Source: Glomus cerebriforme (lineage: Eukaryota; Glomeromycota; Glomeromycetes; Glomerales; Glomeraceae). Taken from it: 12,015 nt of DNA. Location of the stretch: the NCBI GenBank assembly GCA_003550305.1, contig QKYT01000062.1:141855-153869 (forward strand), in the 5' to 3' direction. The notes under the pieces are model-generated. The model was not told where the DNA came from, ran no database searches, and was given only the letters and a program-made list of their open reading frames with translations. The translations under genes were made by a program, and so were the position numbers. Of this stretch, positions 1-8,023 are shown one piece after another; position 1 is the first letter of the stretch, and every line of letters starts with the position of its first letter.

Positions 1-251
1 GAATAATGGATAATAATATTTATGAACATCAACATAATCATAATTACTTTTTGCATTTATAATAGTATCCTTAATAAATTCATCAATATCATGATTTCCA
101 CTAGACCATCCTTCCATTATGGAACANACTCCTTACACCACAATTTGTTGCGTGGTTTATAACAATTTTCATGATTGATGATTACTGAATTATCAGAAAT
201 ATTTAATTTGTTGAATTCAGATTCTACTTGAATTTCATTATTTAAACTCAT
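1..251 (-). pseudogene. 5' end of a Glomeromycete kinase-family gene, frame-broken, cut by window edge
   Basis: An ATG at 251-249 opens a frame of 44 residues that stops at TAA 119-117. It contains a cysteine pair ending in WCKE-x-VP, where the x codon holds the N at 127 and could be Cys. A second frame starting at 117 stays open to the left edge for 39 codons and reads EGWSSGN-HDIDEFIKDT. From memory, Rhizophagus kinase-like proteins begin with a C..C...WC..C segment followed directly by a W-T/S-SGN-x-DID-x-FI stretch and then the kinase domain, so both halves belong to one N-terminus. The split falls within ten bases of an N, so a sequencing indel is at least as likely as a real mutation. 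The kinase domain itself would lie beyond the left edge. Family assignment is fairly good; intactness is unknown. Confidence 0.55.
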
Positions 252-664
252 TTTTATATTTTTAATTCAAAAAATTAGATTTTGTAAAAGGGAATTTCAC
301 GTTTGCATTTTCTAAAAAAAAAATTGGGTGCAATAGATAAAAAGTAATTTGACGATCAGATGACATTACTATTAAAAATCAAGAATTTTGTACTACATGT
401 ATGACTCGTACCATTGTACGCTATAAATAATCACATGATTTTATAAAAAAAGTTTCGTCATTTGACAAAATTAATGAGAAAATTCAGAATAGTAATTGCA
501 TAAAAATAAAAATAATAAATTGTCTTTACTACTACTTTTTTCATAAAGTTAAACAAATTCTAGTTTTATAATAAAAATGGGATTAAAAAAAATGTTAAAT
601 ATTAATATTTGACACCCTATACTATAAATACTATATGTAATATGATTACTCATAATCTAAAAGG
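252..664. other. Intergenic AT-rich stretch, no gene seen
   Basis: This stretch lies upstream of the left-edge kinase gene on the minus strand and beyond the 3' end of the BTB-BACK-TLDc remnant. Stops are dense in all frames. Homopolymer A/T runs are common. A TTATAAAA-like sequence (minus strand, about 439-446) is the only TATA-like site I would note for the left gene, and it is about 190 bp from its ATG. I see no other structured feature here. Confidence 0.5.
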
Positions 665-1172
665 TATTAATATATAATTTTGGGATATAAATTATTTGCA
701 TTCTATGCCAAGCATTATCATAAAAGNCAAACCAACAAATACTGGACCATAATTAATAAACAAAAAATATAAAGTTATCTTTAATTGACCTATTTGTATT
801 ATTTGAAACATGAAATGCTACAGGTGTATTATCATCTCGCTCTACTAGCACGAATGAGCATGATAGAATAATCTGAAATTATATTAATTAGATTTATAAA
901 AGCTATTATATATTTCTAATTACAGTAATTAAATCAGAATTATCATAATCTTGGATATCTTGTATTAAACATTGGTTCATATTCTGAGATCATATGAAAT
1001 TTTAATATTTCATCTCGCAATTCTTTGGATAAAATTTCTTCATAAGGTCTAACTTTATTGAAATAATTTTTAGAGGAAATACTATAAATCTAATCAAAAG
1101 TCATCAAGAGTCTAATTCTCATTCAATTAAATTTTTATAAACTTCAAAACTTAAATCTCTAATAGGGAAATA
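665..1172 (-). pseudogene. Decayed BTB-BACK-TLDc (Kelch/TLD-type) gene remnant
   Basis: Reading the minus strand across frames gives pieces in the order of a BACK-TLDc protein. Around 1165-1090 there is LIRF. At 1089-946 an open stretch reads YSISSKNYFNKVRPYEEIL and then SKELRDEIL. At about 862-842 comes LIRASR, at about 838-803 DDNTPVAFH, and at about 755-731 NYGPVFVG. Known family pattern (recalled): the BACK end has 'SKEF.NKVRPY..ILPKEL', and TLDc has 'RASRDG.TP.AFH' and 'NYGP.FGGG'. Stops and frame shifts separate the pieces, and the N-terminal BTB domain is missing. An ACT|GTAATTAG donor and a TTTCAG acceptor between the BACK and TLDc pieces may mark an old intron. BTB-TLDc genes are a large family in these fungi. 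It could be an extra-copy relic; it cannot encode a full protein as it stands. Confidence 0.55.
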
Positions 1173-1400
1173 AACAAATTAGTAAATGTTGTTGATTTTT
1201 GATAAAAAAAATATTCAACAGAATTTTGTTTTTTTGCGACAGGTACAAAATTCTGACACCCTAGTGCTGCCCGAAATGTCACGTGTATGTGCATAACTCT
1301 GTACAAATCTGGCAAATTTTGCACCATCGGGTATATTAACCGGAACCCGCATAATATATAGTTTTTTAACCCTTCCATTTGGATTAAACATGATTGTGAT
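1173..1400. other. Less AT-rich segment with possible mobile-element origin
   Basis: This stretch has clearly more G+C than its surroundings and several CpG, with phrases such as CGGGTATATTAACCGGAACC and GTCACGTGTATGTGC. It begins where the BTB-BACK-TLDc remnant loses its 5' half, which would fit an insertion that truncated that gene. A minus-strand ORF of 75 codons (1378-1151) covers it, but it starts in low-information sequence and resembles no family I know, so I do not call it a gene. No target-site duplication or matching terminal repeat is obvious. Confidence 0.3.
1219..1255. repeat. Perfect 11-bp inverted repeat (stem-loop)
   Basis: CAGAATTTTGT at 1219-1229 is exactly complementary to ACAAAATTCTG at 1245-1255, with a 15-base spacer that includes TTTTTTGCGACAGGT. 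It sits inside the less AT-rich segment. It could be an internal part of a transposon or a hairpin of a transcript. Nothing else identifies it. Confidence 0.7.
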
Positions 1401-1567
1401 TTTATATATGCTTTATTAATTGCATGTAGTCTAAATCATTTTTTAAATCATCATTTTATTTGTAAAAAAATAAATAAAAGATATAATTATATTACTAAAT
1501 AACCATTTTATTATTTTATATTGATATACATCTATTTGAACAGTTTATCTAATGTTTTTTGTTAATT

Positions 1568-1744
1568 ATGTATTACGATTATATTTCTGATCCAAATCAA
1601 AAAATCAAAAAATCCTCCATACATGTATCCAGCCAAAAAACTGCCTTATAAATTGAAATTGTTGAAAAATTAAAAGCAATTCGTAAGCAACTAGGGATAC
1701 AGGTAAATCTTTCAGTAAGATTTACATCAACTAAATATCTGTAA
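1568..1744 (+). pseudogene. Small coding-like scrap, unidentified
   Basis: A plus-strand frame begins with ATG 1568-1570, has one in-frame TAA at 1649-1651, and continues in the same frame to TAA 1742-1744. The second half reads EIVEKLKAIRKQLGIQVNLS and then VRFTSTKYL, which has protein-like composition. A CAG|GTAAAT inside it could be a splice donor. The end overlaps the last 14 bases of the minus-strand multidomain gene. I do not recognise the family. It may be an exon of a lost gene or chance. Confidence 0.25.
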
Positions 1745-4700
1745 GTTTATTATTAATACTGTTAATTATGGTGATTAAATTGGCATTTTCAGAACTCAAT
1801 TTTATATTTTCAGAGCTCAATCTATTGTTTTCTGACTTCAATTTGGTATTTTCAGATCTCAAATTAGCCTTCACTCTTTCCAACTCATCAATTTTTTCTA
1901 ATATATGAGTTTTCCAAAAATTACTTTTAGCTGATTCAATATCTACTTGCCAGCCGCTACCCATTCTATAAGTTTTCAATGCATCTTCGATTTTTTCTAC
2001 TTTTGCTTCTTCTGGTTTCATTTGTGAGTAAGAAATAATAGTTTTTACACTTGATGATAGGTATTCATAACCACTATCAATGTTAGTACTATTTATTTCA
2101 AGAGTTTTCAATTTATTCATATTCTTTAATGGTTTCAAGGAACCATAAAAACGATTATATTTTCCTTGTTTTACTCTTTTTTCATCAGAGGTTCCTAAAC
2201 GAAGTTCCTCAAGTCCTACAAATTTACTCAAAAAACTAAGATCCTCCTCAGAAAAGTTATTATTTGTAATATTCAAATGAGTGAGTTTCTCAGGGAAAGG
2301 AAGTGAGGAAAGAAAGTTGGTACTAGTTAGTTGGTTGTAAGAGCAATCCAATGACTTCAAGTTTTCAAAATCCTTTAGGTCAAAATTACCCACAAGGTTT
2401 TTATATCTGATATCAAGTATTATATTTTCTTTTCTTTTCGCTTTCGGGAATGTATGATCCAAATAATTTTGTGCTGATTATTGAAAAAAACGTGTTAGTA
2501 TTTTTTACAATTGAATTATTGAATATTTCTTAAATTGTTTAAATTTAACAAACTAGTTATTAAAAAAGATTACCTGGAAAAACTTCATCAACTTTGTCTA
2601 TTGACTTAACATCAATCTTCAAATTTTTATAATTCGTAGATAGTATACAAATACGTAAATCTATTTCAGTATCTATTAAATAATAATAATCATTATCAAC
2701 TTGAACACCAGATTCACTATCAGAAATTGCTGAAAACATTGCATTCAGTTCATTATAAGTTATTTGAACATTAACAATATCATCTTTCCATTCAATTTGC
2801 TTAACAATATTAATGGGTTCATAATCTCCTGAAGTATGACATGCATGAACAAAAACACTACATTCTTGAGATAATGGAAAAATCGTTTGAATATCATAGT
2901 TGATTAACTCGTTAGGTTTTAATGCAATAGATTCTCTAATACGATGAACTTGAACTTCTCGATTATTAGGACTAAAAATTGAAATTTTTGAAGGAATTCC
3001 AACAACCATCCATAAAATATAACATTTCCTTAAATCAACATTTGTTTTTTCCGATTTTTTTATCATCGCGTAAAATCCACTAAAGCCAAATAATTCAAAA
3101 TTAACATAAATTTCTTCTAATTTCGTATTATTTTCTGACATGATTAATCCATATACTTCATAATCTTCACCATCCAATGAAAATTTTGGATCGAAGTTTA
3201 CACGTTTGATATATTCAACTTTATAATTAGTATCTAAATCTTTCAATTCAGTAATACCCGTCATTATAATTCTAAAATAATCTTTTACTATTTCATCTAT
3301 TTTATTTCGCTGATCTACTTCAAGAATTCTATAGAATGGAATTATATTATCAAATTCAATAATCTCCAAATTATCTTTCGTATCTTCAATCCAATTAGAT
3401 AAATCATTTTTTTTAACAACTTTTCCTTTTTGTGTTAAAAAAAAAGAAATATTTAAATCTTCTAAATATGGTTTTAATGATTCAAATATCGGTGACTTTA
3501 AATCAATCGTATCAAAAGTATTAGGAAAAATACTTTTTATAATTTTAATGGACCTTCCTAAGATAATTCTTTGTGGAAATAAATGACCATATTCATCAAA
3601 TATATCTTGTAAAGCTTTTAATGGCTTTAAACTATCAAGTGCCTCATCTATTACTTGTTCAAATTCTTTTGTTGGTTTTATATGATCCTTATCTAAAACA
3701 ATTTCATATCGTTCAAATTTTAATAAAATATGATCAAAACCTTCATAACTTTTAACATTGCTTTTAATAAATGGAAGATTTCCTATTTTTAAATCTTCAA
3801 ATGAAAAAATATTATTGGTGATCAAAATATTTTCTAAATTCGTTGAAGGCGTAATCTTTTTCAAATAAGATTTTTGATTTAAGTTGACTTTAGGAATTTG
3901 CTTAATACAATCAATAGCAATCTTCTTGCTAACTGNCTTATAGCAANCATTGATNATTATTCCTTGAAAANGNTGAATGTTTACGATCCAANTCATTAGA
4001 TTATCATATAACTTATTTCCAGCCCAATANTCTAAATTTAATTTTTGTTCATATTGAGCAATTCCGGGTTGTTTTTCGGTAAAAGTTTCAAGATCATCTA
4101 TTGATGACTTACTATGATTTAATTGAGAAATTGAAATAAGNTCATAAGAGATNACATCAATCACTTCCTTTTGATATAAATCCTTTATCCATTTGAATAA
4201 TTCATCATAAGTATTTAACTCTTCCCCATTCGATGTTATGATTTTTGGTAAAAGATCCAAAGTGAAAAAGTCATTGAATTGAATATCTACAGAATATTTA
4301 GCTGAATAATATGCATATAATAAGTAAAATTTTAAGATGTCAATTTGTGTTCGGGCAGCCGAACCAAATTNTTTGATGAATAATTGTCCGCCAACTGAAA
4401 TCTTTCTTGCAAAGAAATCACCAAACGATTCGTGTAATTTTTCGTNATTATCCACAAATTTTGAAAAAGATTCCAACATATCACCCTTATAAGTAATTTC
4501 GGCAATCGGAAAATTAATACACGCATCAACTGATTGTAAATCATTTATANTTGTATATAATATAGGTTGTCCTTTGTATGAACTTATTTTCAGTTTGCCA
4601 TCGTTAACAAAAATTGCCTGATTACTTGGTTGTATATTACACCCAGTTAAAATTAATCCNTAATTCAACTTGAATTTTTCAAGTATTTGTTGTATTGTTA

Positions 4701-5689
4701 ATGAACTTTTAAATATGTTGAATTTCAATTTCAATTGATATAAAATTTCATACACTTCATTAACTTCAGGCCTTAGATCTGGATCTTCGTGCAAACATTT
4801 TTGACAAACCTGTTTGTATTCCAAAGGGGTGTCTTCAGAATCAATACGAACTAATTTATGTAAAAGATGTCCCAAGCTACAAATATCATCTTTTATATCT
4901 TGTTCACTTGAACCGTAAAAATAGAAGCCCGTAATCGTTAGTATACCATTTTCTATTAATACATTACTTGCGTCCTTTAAAATAAGAAATAATCGATATT
5001 AATTAAGGTTTAATGAACCAAGGCGACGAAATGAATTTATATTCTATTTACCAAAGTTCCATGGATCATTTTTTCAGAATGTAAAAACATTAATCCGTGA
5101 GTAATATCCAATGCCATTTGAATTTTATCATCCAAATGTAATTTACTACGTTCGGTTTGTAAATAATTACTTAGATTTCCTTCGAAAGTATATTCCCATA
5201 CCGAAAAATAGTTTTCGTCGGGACCTATTTTTAGGATTGAAAAAAATCACATAATTATTATTACCTAATAAATTTTATAATGTCGTTCATAACACACTAA
5301 AAAATTTTTCACGGACCTTTAGTTAGACCGAGAAAAAGATTAATGTTTGAGTGAACTTCACTAAAAGTTTTTAACTATATTATAAAATAATAATGTATAC
5401 AGGTTTAAAGTTAATATATTATTATCTTTCCCAACAAATATTATTAGTATTATACCTTATTAATAAATCCTTTAAATTCATCCTCAGTAATTTTTGTAAC
5501 TTTTTTAATGGCTGGATTATCCAAATTTTTTAGTGTAACGGTAATCATTTGATTTTCCAAATTCACTTTTTTCAAAATCTCTTTAGTTCCCTTGTCAACA
5601 ATCTCTTCTATATTGCTAAAGTCTTCATAATCAAAAAAATGAATATCATCATTTATCCCTTCATCGATCCATTCTTTTAAAAATTTCAT
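1731..5689 (-). CDS. Multidomain pseudokinase / MACPF-like / LRR / coiled-coil protein, five exons
   Basis: Proposed exons on the minus strand are 5689-5456, 5296-5265, 5224-5052, 4974-2574 and 2473-1731 (stop TAG 1733-1731), about 1190 residues. Residues 1-230 form a protein-kinase fold: W7-I-D-E then DYEDFSNIEEI, the lysine of VTLKNL (K54) kept, IHGTL-DASNVL as catalytic loop, TITGFYF in place of the DFG segment, and CLHEDPDLRP at the end of the C-lobe. Next come two segments of G-x9-G MACPF-like signature, near residues 330 (ESFGDFFARKISVGGQLF) and 608 (EYGHLFPQRIILGRS). Exon 5 holds leucine-rich repeats (LKSLDCSYNQLTS, LTHLNITNNNF, LEELRLG, LKTLEINSTNI) and a heptad coiled coil of SEN-x-x-L repeats. 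The HRD and DFG acidic residues are gone, so no kinase activity is expected. About a dozen codons hold N. The exon 2/exon 3 junction is out of frame by one base. A signalling or pore-related receptor role is inference. Confidence 0.65.
1785..1863 (-). repeat. 21-bp imperfect tandem repeat encoding coiled-coil heptads
   Basis: ATTTTCAGAACTCAAT (1785-1800) recurs with small changes at 1806-1821, 1827-1842 and 1848-1863, a strict 21-bp spacing. On the minus strand each unit encodes one heptad of the form L-x-SEN-x-x. The repeat is in frame, so gain or loss of units would lengthen or shorten the coiled coil without breaking the gene. Confidence 0.85.
2474..2573 (-). other. Intron 4, joins MACPF-like and LRR parts
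   Basis: The donor CCAG|GTAATC follows DEVFP. The acceptor CAATAATCAG precedes CACAAAATTATTTGG. A perfect TACTAAC branch site lies at 2500-2494, about 20 nt before the acceptor, followed by a GTTTTTTTC tract. The length is 100 nt. One base from exon 4 and two from exon 5 make a GCA codon, giving VFPAQNYLDHTFPKAKRKE. That fits the lead-in to LRR blocks recalled from this fungal group ('NYL...PKEKR.EI..L'). The LRR ORF has only a TTG at its apparent start, in agreement with it being an internal exon. Confidence 0.8.
4975..5051 (-). other. Intron 3 of the multidomain gene
   Basis: The donor ACTTTG|GTAAAT and acceptor TTTTAAAG|GACGC bound 77 nt. The join is phase 0 and places HGTL directly before DASNVLI, which recreates the spacing of a kinase catalytic loop (HRDLHSKNVLI in family members). 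This explains why the ORF that begins at 4875 lacks its N-terminus: its first codon is TTG and the frame is open upstream to 4980. Confidence 0.75.
5225..5264 (-). other. Putative very short intron 2 with a one-base frame conflict
   Basis: The donor ATTAG|GTAATA and acceptor AAAATAG|GTCCC are the only usable pair between NDIIKFI and PDENYF. They would give a 40-nt intron, short for this genome. Exon 2 ends with two spare bases, while exon 3 needs one, so the joined frame is wrong by one base. Either a one-base indel (biological or sequencing; homopolymers flank the site) or a different splice pattern is involved. Confidence 0.35.
5297..5455 (-). other. Intron 1 of the multidomain gene
   Basis: The donor AAG|GTATAA follows FKGFINK of exon 1 in phase 0. 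The acceptor TTTTTTAG at 5298-5297 follows a T-rich tract. Joining the ends gives INK|CVMNDIIKFI, which matches the kinase alphaC-to-beta4 pattern 'h.NIIKFYG'. The length is 159 nt. The match across the join is the main support. Confidence 0.5.
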
Positions 5690-5962
5690 TTTGAATTACG
5701 AATTTTAGAATTTTATTATTAACTTTATTAACTGATTGTTTAAGTACACTTTGTGAGTTACACAAAATTGAATCGATTCACATATAATTGAGTATAACTA
5801 TGTAACATCAGTTAGAGATGGTTCCCCATAATTATCTATTTAAGGAAAACAATATACTGTAATTCTGGCTAGTACTAAGTCTTAACTTAATAGCTTATCT
5901 ATCACATTAATATTTTATAAATAAACAATTACCGCTATTTATTTTCTTTCTTTAAAAAAAAA
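5690..5962. promoter_or_regulatory. Shared spacer between two divergent genes
   Basis: The ATG codons of the minus-strand multidomain gene (5689) and the plus-strand MACPF-like gene (5963) face away from each other across 273 bp, so both promoters must lie here or overlap the opposite 5' end. On the plus side a TATAAATA at 5916-5923 lies 40 bp before the ATG, and a C/T-rich run followed by ten A leads into the start. No equally good TATA-like site is seen for the minus gene. Confidence 0.55.
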
Positions 5963-7981
5963 ATGTCTTCTGATATTGTTACAGTATCCATTAAAGTTAT
6001 AGGCGCCTCGTCACATAAATTATGTTATTTAAATTTAACAAATCACTTAGCTGATATTCGAGTAAACCTCCAAGATTATAAAATCATTGATGATTTATTT
6101 TTATTTTCAAAGAAAATTAAACATGGATTTGCTGAAATAGTCCATGAAATTGAAGAAAACTTTCAATTAAAAGACATTTTAGAAGTAATTAATGATAAAG
6201 ATTTGAAAATATATAATTTATATTTAATGAAAGATTTAAGCCCAAATTGGAATATTTTGAATGATAAATTCAATTTAGATCATGGATGTACTATGAGTTT
6301 TGATGGAATTAAAAAAGCTGATAAAAAAGCTTTTATAATTAAAAGTTGCAAATTAACTAAAATTACTTCCGGATATTCTAAAGGTAATTTTAAATTTGAA
6401 TCAAAAGAAGACTGGATGAAAAAGAAAAATTTATTTGTTAATGTCGATAATGTTAATGTACACAACATTGTAAAGTTTGGATTGTCTGTTGGAATCTCTA
6501 AAAATGAATCTTTTAATGAAGAAATCAACTCAAATTATAGATATGAAGAATCTGGCAAGTTATCATTAAATCTTAGTGAAGAAAATTTAGAACCAACTAC
6601 AGAATTTGTTAATGAAGTGAAAGATGCCATAAAATCTGAGAATTGTAGAGAAAAGTTTAGAGAAATCATTGAGAATTACGGTCAATTTATTCCAATGGAA
6701 ATCACTTTGGGAGGAAGGGTTTACTTTAAAGATGACAAAGTATCATCAGAAAAGTCTATAGAAAAGTCTAAAGAAGGCTCTATAAACACAAATATTGGCC
6801 CTTCAACTATAAAAATAGGAGGTAATTTTAATGAAACAAATAAAAAATCAACTCTATATAGCACTGATAACATGAAAATACTTGGGGGAACCCATCCTAA
6901 AGGTGAAAATTTTATAAGTGATGATTGGATTAAATCCCTAGAAGATTATCAAAATTGGGATTGTATAGGATATAAAAATCCTACAAGTATATTTCAATTT
7001 TTATCTGGTGATTTACGTAAAGAATTATTTACATCTATTGGAAAGAGAATTCTTCATACATGTACTCAAGATTGTGTTTATCATCTATATAAACCTGGTG
7101 TATACAAAAAATTAATACTAAAAGATATTGAATGCATCTCAAAAATCATTAAAAATAAAGATGCAGAATGTGATGCATTTGCAACAGTCACTGATATTGA
7201 AGGTTCAAAGAATATTTGTTTTAGCTGTCAAATTATTAATGATAGTAAACCAAATGAAGAACTATCTATCCTAATACATGGTACCCAAAAAGTATTCAAG
7301 AGACATACATATAAATTAGTAGTCAAAATTATAATAATTGGCTATGATACAGAATTTCTTGAGAATACTAGTGTTGAATTAATAAAATGTGACTATGATC
7401 CAAAAATACATAATAAATTTGATGAGTTTGGTAGTATAACATTAGAAAATAGATACAATGATTTGATAGAAAGAAATGTTCCTTTCTTTGGGATTCCTAT
7501 ATTAAATACCATGAATTCCCTTATTATTGGACATAATTTTCGCAAACTCAATGATAAATTTATAATAGATCTATTTTCTTATTGTTTAAAAACAAATTGC
7601 TATGTTTCACTACCAAAATTTACTTTCTGCATATTTATTATTTTAGATAATTATACTTCTACCATGTGTGAATTAGTCCCCTTTAAATTTAGAAGTAGAA
7701 TAAATAATAAGATAGGATTTAAAAAAAGCCCATTCATTGATCTTACAAAAAGCTTTACCTCACAATCTCCAAAATGGGTTAATTTTTGTTTATTGGAAAA
7801 TAAAGATTATAACCCAATATTTTTCAATCAAAAGAAAAAAAAAATCAAGATAAAATATCTTGATTGTAAATGCAATGAAACTTGTCCTATTTGCAAGTAT
7901 AAAAATATAAAATTTTCAGAAGAAGACAATGCAATATGTATAATGTTTGAGGTAATTTTAATTTATCATTTCTTTAATTAA
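5963..7981 (+). CDS. Stand-alone MACPF-like protein with C-terminal cysteine cluster
   Basis: The first ATG after a ten-A run opens a 672-codon frame. Residues 1-80 start with a beta-rich stretch (TVSIKVIG, CYLNL, LADIRVNL) that may be a ubiquitin-like or adaptor domain. Residues 200-255 hold the MACPF-type signature: helix NCREKFREIIENYG, then QFIPMEITLGGRVYF with YG 239-240 and GG 250-251. A second Gly pair (308-309) and W322 with SLEDY follow, as in the later MACPF core. Residues 255-300 are Ser/Lys-rich and could be a membrane-insertion hairpin (inference). C635, C637, C641 and C644 form a CxCx3CxxC cluster. There is no clear signal peptide. The end may be spliced: GAG|GTAATT at 7951/7952 and TTTCATCAG at 8012-8020 would remove nine residues and stop at TGA 8021-8023, giving 663 residues. 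The family may be listed as MACPF-like or as a Glomeromycete DUF (from memory). Pore formation is unproven. Confidence 0.8.
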   Translation: MSSDIVTVSIKVIGASSHKLCYLNLTNHLADIRVNLQDYKIIDDLFLFSKKIKHGFAEIVHEIEENFQLKDILEVINDKDLKIYNLYLMKDLSPNWNILNDKFNLDHGCTMSFDGIKKADKKAFIIKSCKLTKITSGYSKGNFKFESKEDWMKKKNLFVNVDNVNVHNIVKFGLSVGISKNESFNEEINSNYRYEESGKLSLNLSEENLEPTTEFVNEVKDAIKSENCREKFREIIENYGQFIPMEITLGGRVYFKDDKVSSEKSIEKSKEGSINTNIGPSTIKIGGNFNETNKKSTLYSTDNMKILGGTHPKGENFISDDWIKSLEDYQNWDCIGYKNPTSIFQFLSGDLRKELFTSIGKRILHTCTQDCVYHLYKPGVYKKLILKDIECISKIIKNKDAECDAFATVTDIEGSKNICFSCQIINDSKPNEELSILIHGTQKVFKRHTYKLVVKIIIIGYDTEFLENTSVELIKCDYDPKIHNKFDEFGSITLENRYNDLIERNVPFFGIPILNTMNSLIIGHNFRKLNDKFIIDLFSYCLKTNCYVSLPKFTFCIFIILDNYTSTMCELVPFKFRSRINNKIGFKKSPFIDLTKSFTSQSPKWVNFCLLENKDYNPIFFNQKKKKIKIKYLDCKCNETCPICKYKNIKFSEEDNAICIMFEVILIYHFFN

Positions 7982-8020
7982 AAATTATGATTAATTATTT
8001 TTTGTTATTTATTTCATCAG
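7952..8020 (+). other. Possible 3' intron of the MACPF-like gene
   Basis: GTAATT at 7952 and a long T-rich tract ending TTTCATCAG at 8020 bound 69 nt. A TGATTAAT (about 7988-7995) could be the branch site. The join is phase 0 and meets TGA at once, so the protein would end ...CIMFE. Without splicing the frame continues to FN and stops at TAA 7979-7981. The added residues VILIYHFFN look like translated intron. Confidence 0.5.
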
Positions 8021-8023
8021 TGA

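Noticed and set aside
1151..1378. 75-codon minus-strand ORF
   Set aside because: It crosses a GC-shifted, stem-loop-containing segment, has no recognisable motif, and its end merges with the BTB-BACK-TLDc remnant in another frame.
1731..2462. Reading the LRR/coiled-coil ORF as an independent gene
   Set aside because: It has no ATG at its start (TTG), and a branch site, acceptor and correct phase join it to the upstream exon.
3573..3755. 60-codon plus-strand ORF
   Set aside because: It lies antisense within the large MACPF-like exon and has a composition expected from the complement of that exon.
4332..4544. 70-codon minus-strand ORF
   Set aside because: It is an alternative frame of exon 4, where the main frame is clearly coding.
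5450..5689. Reading this as a separate 79-residue protein
   Set aside because: It is the kinase N-lobe (WIDEG...DYEDFSNIEEI...VTLK), and the last codon before the stop is intron sequence after an AAG|GTATAA donor. It is exon 1 of the large gene.
6280..6528. 82-codon minus-strand ORF
   Set aside because: It is antisense to the plus-strand MACPF-like gene, with no motif of its own.
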